Positions 1 to 7,010 of a stretch of 13,848 bases of DNA are shown piece by piece. Within the stretch, counting starts at the first letter, position 1; each line of letters starts with the position of its first letter. Under the pieces are notes generated by a model that searched no databases, was not told the DNA's origin, and worked only from the letters and a program-made list of their open reading frames with translations. Source of the stretch: Baffinella frigidus (lineage: Eukaryota > Cryptophyceae > Cryptomonadales > Baffinellaceae); assembly GCA_026770585.1 (NCBI GenBank), contig MU646334.1, forward strand, positions 16,703-30,550, read 5' to 3'. Both the position numbers and the translations under genes were made by a program.

Positions 1-619
1 CCCGCTTCTCGCTCTGTGCCGTGGTGTGTTTCAGCGCTGTCTTGCAGCCGACGAGCTTGGTGTGGAGTTCGCGGACGATCTCTACCCCGGAGACCTTGTC
101 GTTCTGCAGCTTCTCCACACGAACATCGCGGCGCGCCAGCTTTTGGTCGTACGTGCTGGTATCGTCGTTCTTCCTGTGCATGATGAGCATTCCCCTCCAC
201 GCCTTCTCGTAGATGGTGTCAGAGAGAGAATCCGCGGTAGCCTTCAGAGATTTGGTGAATTTCATGAGCTTGTCGATGTAGGCGCGTTCTTTCCTTGTGA
301 AGTCAAAGTCACGCGCTTGATCTTCGAATACCTTGAGCATATCCGAGCGCAGCGCATCCGCAATCGTGTGCTGCTTCCTCTCGATCTCGATCTCGCGCCC
401 CCACGCCGTGGCCTCTGGGTCGTCATCGTATGCGACCTTGCACCTCTTGGCATGATGTAACACGTTGGTTCCGGCGATGTAGTCATCCATCCTCTTGCGC
501 GATTCCCTGGAGAGTCCGTCAGACGGCATCTGCAGGTCGATGGGCAGTTCCATGCGGAGACCCGTTGCATCTTCTTCTTCTTCTTCCACAGCCGGGGGTA
601 GCTGACCGACCGGTGGCAT
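1..619 (-). CDS. Partial charged, largely helical protein of unknown function, running off the left edge
   Basis: An open frame on the minus strand starts at the ATG whose complement is at 617-619 and stays open for 206 codons to the window edge, so the C-terminus is missing. I recognise no family. The N-terminus is proline-rich, followed by an acidic run (five Glu and an Asp at residues 12-17, coded by a GAA microsatellite). From about residue 40 the protein is rich in Lys, Arg, Glu and Asp with spaced Leu/Ile/Met and few Pro or Gly, which suggests long helices or a coiled coil. There is no signal peptide or membrane segment, so a soluble protein is expected. It is divergent from the gene at 958, with a 338-base AT-rich gap between them. 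A TATA-like run (plus strand 664-671) lies about 45 bases upstream of the start. No intron signals interrupt it. Three other frames here are also partly open, but this one is longest and begins at ATG. Confidence 0.65.
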   Translation of the reverse strand, partial: MPPVGQLPPAVEEEEEDATGLRMELPIDLQMPSDGLSRESRKRMDDYIAGTNVLHHAKRCKVAYDDDPEATAWGREIEIERKQHTIADALRSDMLKVFEDQARDFDFTRKERAYIDKLMKFTKSLKATADSLSDTIYEKAWRGMLIMHRKNDDTSTYDQKLARRDVRVEKLQNDKVSGVEIVRELHTKLVGCKTALKHTTAQSEKR

Positions 620-957
620 TGAAGTCGTCTGGAGTGGGGAATGGTATAGAGTCCGTGTCTCTAGTTAATATAGACACAAAACAAGCCTTGTATTGACATA
701 AGTGTATATATCGCACCGATGTAAAACATTATAATATAAACAACGTCACAGATCCTTATTTTAAATTATAATTGGGTGTTTTTATATGTTGAAATTATAC
801 GTTTAAATGATGAGTGTATTTATATGTATAAATTATGATTGGGTGTATTTATACGATACAATCATTTTTAGTAAGTGTGTTTATACAATACATGAATTAT
901 AATAACTAGTGGGTTTTTTATCATTTGCTTTGCCACCGATTTCTGAACGCGACACGC
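620..957. promoter_or_regulatory. AT-rich bidirectional promoter-like gap with a repeated TGGGTGTATTTATA-type motif
   Basis: This gap separates two divergent ORFs and is far more AT-rich than either. A motif close to TGGGTGTATTTATA recurs on the plus strand at 773-786, 811-824, 840-853 and 872-885, with a weaker fifth copy near 910. Spacings are 38, 29, 32 and 38 bases, close to three or four helical turns. All copies point toward the gene at 958. A TATA-like run at 664-671 suits the minus-strand gene. The regulatory role is inferred from position and repetition. Confidence 0.5.
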
Positions 958-1917
958 ATGATGGCATGGGGAGAACAGTTGCACTGCGTGACATTGGCGA
1001 TGCAAAAAGCGTCTGGTGACACCCGATGGGGCCGGGAACGTGACTCACGGAAGCTCAAGAAGACTAAGACCACTCGGATAACGGCACCGGAGCCGATCGA
1101 GAAACTGGTGATCCACCTCAACAAGTGGTACCTCGGTACCAATGAGCTGTTCCTGGAAAACTACTTCTTCGACCACGGATACCGCCCCTTTGAACACCAG
1201 ATGAGGTGTTACATGCTGGTGTTGAGGTCATACGCGTGCACACAGCGTGTGGCGGACAAGCTTATGTGCGAAGAGACCCGTATCGACATCTCGTATCGAT
1301 CCAAAGAAGAGCTGCCCGGTAGCAAGCTTTTCTCGACGACGGAGAGGGAAATTCCAGAGGCCGTGATGGCTCAGTCGCAGATGTACATCTTCAGATTCCC
1401 AAGGACGGTCCAGAAAACTGCAAGGGTTGTGGATGCGGCGGGTATCATTCATGACATTACGAACACCACGGAATCGCTTCCCATCAACGAGACCGACATC
1501 CTGAACACTGCGACATCGCTTCCCACCAACAAGACCGACATCCTGATCACTGCGACATCACTTCCCACCAACGAGACCGACACTACGCAAATCGACGACG
1601 ACAAGTACATCATGATGCTCGTTCTTCCCACCAAGACACCTGTATCGTCGGTGAGGCTCTTCAAGGCAGTGCACGACATCACACCTGTGGGATGCGTTCT
1701 GCCCGCCCACTTCGGTATCATGATCAAGAAGTGTGCGGGATGGCGTAGCATGCAGACCACCCCCGTCGATAACTGGGGGCAGTGGAAGCACATCGGGCTG
1801 GGTAGGGACTCTTCCCAGAGCCCGTTCTTACTGCGTTGCAGTGTGGGGCAGGCGAGCAGCAAGGGTGTAGAAACCCCAGTTGCCAGGCAACCAGGACAGA
1901 GACGCTTTCACAAATAG
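958..1917 (+). CDS. Unrecognised 319-residue protein with a three-copy 14-residue repeat
   Basis: The frame is open from just after a TAG at 907-909, and the first ATG codons are at 958 and 961. The upstream codon at 925 is TTG, so 958 is preferred. I recognise no family. Residues about 20-50 are strongly basic. A region with aromatic and Cys residues follows (about 55-110). Residues about 168-209 hold three tandem 14-residue repeats around the pattern TATSLPTNKTDIL, exact 42-bp units in the DNA. A second ordered-looking region follows (about 212-260) and then a low-complexity basic tail. There is no signal peptide or membrane segment, although the repeats contain NxT sequons. The end converges on the minus-strand gene ending at 2098. 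No polyA signal is seen before 2155. The overlapping minus frame (1449-1862) is likely a shadow. Confidence 0.6.
   Translation: MMAWGEQLHCVTLAMQKASGDTRWGRERDSRKLKKTKTTRITAPEPIEKLVIHLNKWYLGTNELFLENYFFDHGYRPFEHQMRCYMLVLRSYACTQRVADKLMCEETRIDISYRSKEELPGSKLFSTTEREIPEAVMAQSQMYIFRFPRTVQKTARVVDAAGIIHDITNTTESLPINETDILNTATSLPTNKTDILITATSLPTNETDTTQIDDDKYIMMLVLPTKTPVSSVRLFKAVHDITPVGCVLPAHFGIMIKKCAGWRSMQTTPVDNWGQWKHIGLGRDSSQSPFLLRCSVGQASSKGVETPVARQPGQRRFHK
1461..1586 (+). repeat. Three tandem 42-bp units inside the coding region
   Basis: Units run 1461-1502, 1503-1544 and 1545-1586. They differ by a few substitutions and keep frame, adding 14 residues each. The second and third are closest, so the latest duplication is probably between them. 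Confidence 0.9.
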
Positions 1918-2097
1918 AATGATAGCTGCTCTTTACTTTGAGACACATGGGTTCGGCCTCGTGTGTATTTTTATTGAGCAAGCGCATCACCACACGGCAA
2001 AACATACGAGGTTGTTTCACCACACACATTCCAAGTGATCAGAAAACAAACACACACTTCGAGTGACCGGAAAATGAACACATAATTTGAGTGGTTT
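1918..2097. other. Convergent intergenic gap with a 28-bp tandem repeat and minus-strand polyA-type hexamer
   Basis: The gap lies between two converging genes. Two 28-bp units stand at 2033-2060 and 2061-2088, both starting with RAGTGAYCRGAAAA, and the first bases of a third follow. A TTTATT at 1970-1975 (AATAAA on the minus strand) could end the minus gene. Another at 2110-2115 lies inside its last codons. A plus-strand AATAAA at 2155-2160 lies inside the opposite gene, so the 3' ends may overlap. Confidence 0.55.
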
Positions 2098-2928
2098 CTA
2101 CGAGACTGGTTTATTTCTCCGCGCGCGATTTCCCTCATAGGCTAATGTATGTGCAATAAACAACATGATGGCAACGCTGGTGTTTGCGTGCATGCTCGTC
2201 TCCGCAAGCGCTTGTGTCCCCACAACATGTATCGCGCCAACCACCACAATGTCCAGGGCGATAAGGAGTGGTTCGAAGACCACCTGTGTGTACGTATCTG
2301 ATATACCAGGAACCTTGAAACTGTTCTCGATTGCATAGCTTTTGAACATGGTACGGAACATGAACACAAAAAGTAGAGGACTCGTTAGAACGGTCTCGAC
2401 GGTCCCATGCGTACTGAATACAGAGAGCAGCAGCGCACACACCATGAAATTTACACTGTGGAGCTGTGCCACACGGGAGGATCCGTCTGAAAATGGACGC
2501 TCATGGGGGCAAATAAGTGTAGGGGTTGCGGTACTCCCTGCAGCTATGGGTCCCACCACGCTGTCCACAGCTACGGGTCTCGTCGAACTGTACATATACC
2601 ACCTGTATTCACCCAACTTGTCGGTGGTGTTGTAGACATGGTATAACCTTCTCGAAGCCGATATACATATCCATATAAATCCGTGGAGCGACATGTATAC
2701 GATAATAGTGTAGAAAAAGTACCAATCGAGAAGTGTAGATATAGGAACGAAAAGACCCGGTCCTACCCCATTGAAGACCCCTGGAAGAATACAGCTACAC
2801 ACCGTGAGAGACAGTGATAGAAACATGCACACACCAGTAGAGATGGCTGGCTCTTCTGTGGAATCTTCACCCATAATGTCAACAGCCAGGTTCTGTGTGA
2901 CCAGGACTATAACCACCACCACAAGCAT
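2098..2928 (-). CDS. Polytopic membrane protein, about seven hydrophobic segments, family unknown
   Basis: The minus-strand frame gives 276 residues from the first ATG (complement at 2926-2928). The frame continues upstream only to a TTG codon before a stop, so that extension is not preferred. Hydrophobic segments lie near residues 1-18, 31-55, 68-89, 157-172, 182-198, 217-236 and 249-264. A polar loop of about 65 residues separates the third and fourth, and the C-terminus is short and basic. Seven segments invite comparison with rhodopsins or heliorhodopsins, but I see no retinal lysine in a typical last-helix setting and no other family motif, so I do not assign it. It lies upstream-to-downstream after the minus-strand secreted-protein gene, 245 bases apart. 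A perfect 20-bp palindrome lies 21 bases upstream of the start. Confidence 0.65.
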   Translation of the reverse strand: MLVVVVIVLVTQNLAVDIMGEDSTEEPAISTGVCMFLSLSLTVCSCILPGVFNGVGPGLFVPISTLLDWYFFYTIIVYMSLHGFIWICISASRRLYHVYNTTDKLGEYRWYMYSSTRPVAVDSVVGPIAAGSTATPTLICPHERPFSDGSSRVAQLHSVNFMVCALLLSVFSTHGTVETVLTSPLLFVFMFRTMFKSYAIENSFKVPGISDTYTQVVFEPLLIALDIVVVGAIHVVGTQALAETSMHANTSVAIMLFIAHTLAYEGNRARRNKPVS

Positions 2929-3173
2929 TCCAGTTACCACATATAGTGACGTGTCAACGTTGACACGTGTGATATACACCTGCAGAGACAATTAATTGTT
3001 AGGAATTGAGCATGACCGGTGTGCTGACAAGTACGAGGGTACTCCCCGGTGGTCTACACGGGTTCTGTGGTATGATTCACTAAACGCGTCTCAAAAGGAT
3101 GAAATTAACGGATGGGATTTAGAACCACTCAAAGCAAACGGGTGCATGTAAAAGCATTGATCAATTGTCTCTT
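2929..3173. other. Intergenic gap between two minus-strand genes
   Basis: The 245-base gap holds the two palindromes noted at 2949 and 2988. TATA-like bases at 2971-2976 and 2941-2946 lie on either side of the larger one. No further gene is visible. Confidence 0.4.
2949..2968. promoter_or_regulatory. Perfect 20-bp palindrome upstream of the membrane-protein gene
   Basis: ACGTGTCAACGTTGACACGT reads the same on both strands over all 20 bases. It ends 21 bases upstream of the ATG at 2928. A second, 12-bp palindrome (ACAATTAATTGT) is at 2988-2999. Such symmetry is typical of a dimeric transcription-factor site, and ACGTG is the core of several eukaryotic boxes. The role is inferred. Confidence 0.5.
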
Positions 3174-3743
3174 CTATCTAAAATTCTGAGATTGCTCTCT
3201 TGCAGGGAATTGAACATATCTTACCCTGTCGTGTATCAACAACACATCAAGTGGCCCGTCAACCACATCACAGACACTTATATCGTATACTGGCTCAACC
3301 ACGTCAGACGCCTCCGATATGCGCCCTTTCCCATTTTTACATGAATGGCTAATGTTCCCATGCACGCGAACAGTCATCCCATCAATTGGAAATACAAGAG
3401 ATCCAATGCCCATACCCAGAGTCTCTCGAAGCTCCGACCCAGAGACACTACATAGTGCAGATGCATGTGGTGTACACGGGGTAGATGCTGTAGCATAACT
3501 CCCAGTCGTGATAAGAGTCCATGCAGCTGGAATGAAGCGAATTCGGTTGTCTGTCACACGCACAGCAGACGCCCCGAGAATGTGTTGTAACATAGAACCT
3601 CGCACCCAGATCACCGGACGTAGCGACACCGTGTCCCAAACATGAGGAAATCGACTTTCGTGTGCGCTACGAACGTATGGCTCTACCTCCTTAGGCAATG
3701 TCAACAAATGTAACAAAAATAGAAGCACCCCAACCCCATTCAT
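3174..3743 (-). CDS. Putative secreted or surface protein, 189 residues, family unknown
   Basis: The open frame continues upstream to 3944, but that extension would overlap the start of the divergent gene at 3927 and is Cys/Gly/Ser-rich. The ATG at 3743 gives a classical N-terminus: one polar residue, then a hydrophobic run (residues 3-17), then a charged KEVEP stretch, fitting a signal peptide or anchor. The rest alternates short hydrophobic and polar stretches as in a beta-rich extracellular domain. Cys lie at residues 90, 98, 135 and 158, with one N-glycosylation sequon at residue 130. No second membrane segment is visible. It is divergent from the two-TM gene at 3927, so the two may share control. 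I recognise no family. The start choice is the main uncertainty. Confidence 0.55.
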   Translation of the reverse strand: MNGVGVLLFLLHLLTLPKEVEPYVRSAHESRFPHVWDTVSLRPVIWVRGSMLQHILGASAVRVTDNRIRFIPAAWTLITTGSYATASTPCTPHASALCSVSGSELRETLGMGIGSLVFPIDGMTVRVHGNISHSCKNGKGRISEASDVVEPVYDISVCDVVDGPLDVLLIHDRVRYVQFPAREQSQNFR

Positions 3744-3926
3744 CTTGTAGAATCTGGGGTTTTTCCACAACGCGTTGAATTTATGCCAAAACACGATTCC
3801 CGAAACACCAACCCATGGTATACCAAAACTACCACAAGCATAAACCCATGACATACCAAAACTGCCGCAAACACTCACGCATAGTATTAAATACACACAA
3901 GTTCCAGAAATACACGAGGTGTAACA
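3744..3926. promoter_or_regulatory. Divergent promoter-like gap with a 33-base-period direct repeat
   Basis: The gap separates the genes starting at 3743 (minus) and 3927 (plus). Two 31-bp copies, at 3810-3840 and 3843-3873, share AACCCATG and CATACCAAAACT-type cores and differ at about five positions. A weaker third copy may start near 3781. These repeats also make the upstream part of the minus frame look repetitive, which argues that they are not coding. Confidence 0.5.
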
Positions 3927-4556
3927 ATGGGTACCCCTGCACATCTCCTTATCTCACTGTCCAGACATGCCACGATGTTATGTATTGTAGTCTTCACTGC
4001 ACTCATCATAAGCAACTTTCTATACGTACTCCACATAGAGCACGCCACAGCACGCCAGCGTCTTATGGATGACCAGTGGCTACTCAAGCGCTGTGGTGAA
4101 CCAGACTTCTACATCCGTCTGAAACAACACACAGACCTATGTGAGGGGGTGGAGGCAAACGCGAGGCGCAGTATTCTCCTGCACTCACTCGCATCTGCCT
4201 TGCACAGTACACAATTGTGTGGATTTGACAGCTGTACGAACATTGCCAAGGAAATTGCAGATGTCATCATACGGGGAGGTATCATCACAATTGCAACAGC
4301 TGTCGCCATCTTATTCACAATCCCCATCTTGTTCACTGTCTTGTACCGCCGCTTCATCGACAGTGTCTCAGAGAACCACCTCCGAACCAAGTATAACATG
4401 CCGTATGGACTCAACACGTCGCTCATACACGCACAGTCTCAGATGGAATCTAATTACGCATTCAACAACCCACAGTTCAGAACAAACCTCCTCGGAAGTG
4501 GTTCACCTACAACGAAATCAATGCATATGTACCAGATCATGCCAGACCACAGTTAG
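3927..4556 (+). CDS. Two-TM membrane protein with a four-cysteine loop, family unknown
   Basis: The frame gives 209 residues from an ATG in a good eukaryotic context (AACAATGG). A hydrophobic segment at residues 17-36 acts as signal anchor, and a second lies at 116-140, followed by two Arg and a polar tail of about 68 residues. The roughly 80-residue loop between them carries Cys 56, 72, 98 and 103 in a C-x15-C-x25-C-x4-C spacing. It looks helical and could form two disulfides if it faces the lumen or exterior. The tail is rich in Asn, Ser, Met and His. I cannot name the family. The compact, intron-less form fits a viral envelope or membrane protein, but that is inference. An AATAAA lies 29 bases after the stop. 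Confidence 0.65.
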   Translation: MGTPAHLLISLSRHATMLCIVVFTALIISNFLYVLHIEHATARQRLMDDQWLLKRCGEPDFYIRLKQHTDLCEGVEANARRSILLHSLASALHSTQLCGFDSCTNIAKEIADVIIRGGIITIATAVAILFTIPILFTVLYRRFIDSVSENHLRTKYNMPYGLNTSLIHAQSQMESNYAFNNPQFRTNLLGSGSPTTKSMHMYQIMPDHS

Positions 4557-5420
4557 GTTTTCTTGATATATTATTGGTGTATGTAATAAAATACCATCTG
4601 TTGTTAAATATAACGACCATTCCGAGTATCGATAAAACGTTTGACAGTCTCAAGTCAATTGTTTCAAAATTATCTATACATGCAAACCACTCCTTCGAGA
4701 GTTTCTACTCCCACCATTGTCATGAAACGTCCGCAACCCCTGCTTTATTCACAAGTTATCCATAAAAGCTTCATGATCGGCCTGACTTGTTGCGCAACTC
4801 ACACCCTTGTAGACTCAAGTTACTCATCTAAAAACTGCATTATCAATGAAAGGAATCGTGCAATTTTTTCGCGTGAAGCTTCGTCGGGGACTTGCTCTGA
4901 CAGAGAGGCCATTATGCTTCCTCATATCTTCCGCGGTAGCGCCGGGTGGCGGGATGATGGTAATCGGCATGGCCAATGCGTGGCGAAGCGCAAATGTCAG
5001 GCGCCGGAGAGATCGACAGCGCGGGCGATCAACTCTTCCCTGCGCCCCATTTTGCGCCAAGTCTTCACTGAACGTGTTCGGGAAGACAGAAGAAGAAGAG
5101 TGGTGTGAGGTAAAGGACACATGCATGCGAGAAGGGTTAGTATGAGCTGCGCGCGCCCCGAAGGAGCACGGCGCCGCCTGTTCGCGCCACGACGCAATCG
5201 CCAGAGACCCAACGCGCCAGGACAAACATCGCTTTTGCATTATTGACCTTCGCCCCCCTTGTATGGGGGAGCCAAGGCGCGGAGGGCCTGGAGGGGGAAG
5301 AGGAATGGACCTTTGTGGAGCGGCAGCCGCCAGTCACTGCCGCGCACGCTGCGAAGGAGAGTTTCAGAGCCGCAACAAGGCTCGGTCAAGGCTCGTTCGT
5401 AGCCAGCGGGGTATTCTATG
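4557..5420. other. Composition boundary: AT-rich flank passing into GC-rich host-like DNA
   Basis: Bases 4557 to about 4850 are AT-rich with no convincing gene. From about 4880 the sequence becomes GC-rich with abundant CpG, like the rest of the window to the right. Several frames are open on both strands between 4824 and 5240, and none stands out. On the minus strand, 5067 down to 4997 could be a terminal exon: a pyrimidine-rich stretch and TTCAG precede it, and it codes a short basic peptide ending in TGA. I hold that at about 0.2. No terminal inverted repeat or target duplication marks the boundary. Confidence 0.4.
4585..4590 (+). terminator. Polyadenylation-type hexamer AATAAA after the two-TM gene
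   Basis: AATAAA occurs 29 bases past the TAG of the gene at 3927 in an AT-rich 3' flank. Position and composition fit a 3'-end signal. Confidence 0.4.
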
Positions 5421-5460
5421 CTCGTTCTTGGAGCCGTTTGCTCGTTCTTGGAGCCGTTGT
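5421..5460 (+). repeat. 20-bp tandem duplication
   Basis: CTCGTTCTTGGAGCCGTTTG stands at 5421-5440 and repeats almost exactly at 5441-5460. A related GCTCGTTCGTAGCC lies just upstream. The second copy runs into the dispersed repeat at 5447. Confidence 0.8.
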
Positions 5461-5540
5461 TGTGCTAAAAATTGACTTGTGAGAAATTTTTCATCAAAAT
5501 GACTTTTTAATACCTCCAGAATACCCCCCCCTCCAGCCCT
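5447..5540 (+). repeat. Dispersed repeat, copy 1 (second copy at 12576)
   Basis: From TTGGAGCC through a stretch with AATGACTTTT-like and GAAATTTTT-like words to a C-rich end, this matches 12576-12655 with moderate divergence. Both copies contain GAGAAATTTT/GGGAAATTTT, then ATCAAAA/GTCAAAA, ATGACTTTT and a C-run. Neither shows a coding signal. The unit is AT-rich inside GC-rich DNA and is probably a short transposable-element relic. Confidence 0.6.
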
Positions 5541-5550
5541 GACGCTGGAC

Positions 5551-5618
5551 GGACGCAATGGGGAACGACGCGAAGTCGTTCCCCATTGCGTCCGCTAAAG
5601 GACGCAATGGGGAACGAC
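5551..5618. repeat. Perfect 19-bp-stem hairpin followed by a third copy of the arm
   Basis: GGACGCAATGGGGAACGAC at 5551-5569 is followed by a 5-base loop GCGAA and its exact reverse complement at 5575-5593. After six bases the arm occurs again at 5600-5618 and continues into TTCGCG, matching the reverse strand of the loop. Three identical 19-mers, one inverted, within 68 bases point to a recent fold-back duplication or to a structured RNA or DNA element. Confidence 0.9.
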
Positions 5619-5800
5619 TTCGCGAGGATAGACACCATGAAGCGCGCCCGGCGGGGCTCATGGCGGGAATCCTGTCGCACATCAACTCCGTCCCCACGCC
5701 TTCGAAGGCGTCCGCTCCCGACGTGCCTCTCGACTGGAAAATCATCGCTAACCTCTGCGAGGAGAGAATTAGCGCTGCAGAAGGCTCGCTGTCCTCAGAG
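5619..5800 (+). CDS. Candidate exon of an unrecognised host gene
   Basis: The plus frame that includes codons 5558-5800 reads as ordinary protein from about 5650: hydrophobic and charged residues alternate, with segments such as AGILSHINSV and DWKIIANLCEERISAAEG. It ends at GAG followed by GTGCGTG, a good splice donor, in phase 0. Splicing to an acceptor at 5871 (GCCGTGCAG) would keep phase 0 and give a 71-base intron. The start is unknown. The hairpin at 5551 lies just upstream or within it. I recognise no domain. The call rests on frame quality and matching splice phases only. Confidence 0.35.
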
Positions 5801-5871
5801 GTGCGTGTACCCAACGCCAGACCGCCCAACGAACTTCAGCCGTGGACACCTTGCCACCGACGGCCGTGCAG

Positions 5872-5926
5872 CGCCTTTTCCTTATCCCGTCCGGCAGCGC
5901 TGTGACTGTTGGCTCGCGTGCAGGAC
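5872..5926 (+). CDS. Candidate next exon of the same unrecognised gene
   Basis: After the putative acceptor at 5871 the frame continues in phase 0 through RLFLIPSGSAVTVGSRAG to a strong donor-like GTAAGA at 5927. The frame also stays open past that donor to 6138, so the exon may be longer. Another protein-like plus frame runs from about 6150 to 6380 (alanine- and glutamate-rich) and may be a further exon. The partners cannot be joined with confidence. Confidence 0.3.
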
Positions 5927-6459
5927 GTAAGACGAGCGTGGCACTACTGCGCCAGAGGGAGCAGCGAGCAAGTGGCGGGGAAGAATCTGACGCCTTCGCA
6001 GATTGGGGATCGCTTGCAGCAGGTCAGGCTCCCTGCGGCTCCTGCCTCCAACCCCACACCACCCCTTACAGAGGATGGTTTGTTTCACAGGACCTGCCTC
6101 GCAAGACCGTCCAGGGAGGGGTGCCAGGCTCATGCTAGCTCGCCATTAACCATGGTGCTCGCCAGGCGGTGGCGGAGGCGGCGGTTGCGACGAGGCTTGA
6201 ATTCCTTTGCGCCCATCGGAGGAGAATGGGACGGGTCTCCGAAGAAGAAGGCGCGGAAGCTGCGGGTGCGCTCCCTACCAGCCAGAGCGCAGCTGGCCGC
6301 GATGCGGGGGGCGCTGTGCCCAGGCTCAACTCGGGAGCCCACCGACAGCACATCTTCCAAGCGGCTCAGGGCATTGCATGGGCATGCATCCCCCTCCCCC
6401 TCCCTCGTTTCTGCCCTTCTAGGTTCTTCCCCCCACCACAAAAAACGGTTTTTTTTTTC

Positions 6460-6477
6460 ATCCGTGAATTCACGGAT
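6460..6477. repeat. Perfect 18-bp palindrome next to a T-tract
   Basis: ATCCGTGAATTCACGGAT is self-complementary over 18 bases and follows a run of ten T. It sits at the left border of the MITE-rich region, just before the solo MITE end at 6511. It may be the tip of another fold-back element. Confidence 0.7.
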
Positions 6478-6510
6478 TTCTTTATTTTCGCTCCAGACAT
6501 AGCCACTAGA

Positions 6511-6543
6511 AGGAGGCGGTTTCTTATGAGCGAGGTACCCCTG
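6511..6543 (-). mobile_element. Solo right end of MITE family A
   Basis: GGCGGTTTCTTATGAGCGAG followed by GTACCCCTG matches the right terminal repeat of the complete copies at 7011, 7391 and 9256, including the following TA. No left end is present upstream, so this is a truncated copy. Confidence 0.75.
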
Positions 6544-6642
6544 TAGCCCTCCACAGTGGACTACATCCAGGATCTAGCTTGAGCCATTTCCATCATTTTC
6601 CGCCTGCAAATGGCCCCAACCAGGTCGAACTCGACCCGAGAC

Positions 6643-6756
6643 CGCCCCCCCCTAGGACTCTACAGTAAGCCCATGCATCCACAACCCTAGGGGGGGTTGT
6701 ACCCCTGTACTGTAGTGGTGATCCTAGGGGGGGTTGTACCCCTGTACTGTAGTGGT
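6643..6756 (+). mobile_element. Degenerate MITE relic with a 34-bp tandem duplication of its end
   Basis: The stretch from GCCCCCCCCTAGGACTCTAC resembles the interior of the complete MITE at 7391. It is followed by two near-identical 34-bp units at 6686-6719 and 6723-6756, each holding TTGTACCCCTGTACTGTAG, which contains the CCCCTGTA end of the family. The end and its flank have been duplicated in tandem. Confidence 0.6.
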
Positions 6757-7010
6757 CCGCACGCGGCAAACACACACCTGCAGCAGCCAGCTCAGGAAAC
6801 GAAGTGAGCAACCACCAACCCTCACAGGAGGACCAATTCGTCGATTCTAAGATCTCGGATTTCCCCTACGGAGAGGTCGGATTCGACCCCTCTGTCTCTA
6901 GAAAATGGCTCACACCAATCGTCGATTTGGTCCGACCGTGAGGGTTGGTGGATGGAGACGTGGCACCTCTGGGAGGACCGGGTCCAGGACAACCCCGCCT
7001 CGAGCAATTA
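6751..7010 (+). repeat. Segmental duplication, unit 1 (contains an inverted-repeat insertion)
   Basis: The unit runs from about GTGGTCCGC through a CA-rich AAACACACACCTGCAG stretch and AGCTCAGGAAACGA to ACAACCCCGCCTCGAGCAAT, ending at a MITE. The same order of sequence recurs at 7129-7244 with about 85-90 percent identity by eye, without the 142 bases at 6810-6951. A shorter third copy of the left part follows the MITE at 7510-7545. Confidence 0.75.
6810..6951. mobile_element. Short inverted-repeat element, about 140 bp, absent from the paralogous site
   Basis: The ends pair over about 35 bases: CCACCAACCCTCAC at 6812-6825 is the exact complement of 6938-6951, and the next 21 bases pair with five mismatches (6826-6846 with 6917-6937). 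The interior is 70 bases without a coding frame. The neighbouring duplicate at 7129-7244 joins the two flanks directly at 7185/7186, giving an apparent empty site. No clear target duplication is visible. Confidence 0.75.

Noticed and set aside
1449-1862. Minus-strand frame of 137 codons opposite the gene at 958
   Set aside because: It covers the 42-bp triplication and stays open because of it. The plus frame is longer and has a better start and flanks.
2098-2928. Rhodopsin or heliorhodopsin
   Set aside because: There are about seven hydrophobic segments, but no recognisable retinal-lysine context in the last segment and no other family motif.
4846-5240. Overlapping 100-155 codon frames on both strands
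   Set aside because: GC-rich DNA leaves several frames open at once. None has a recognisable motif or a clear codon advantage.
6575-6600. Dinoflagellate spliced-leader relic near GAGCCATTT, and GGCTCAAG at 9809
   Set aside because: Only 8-10 bases match and the central AAAATGG/CCATTTTGG part is absent, so chance is sufficient.
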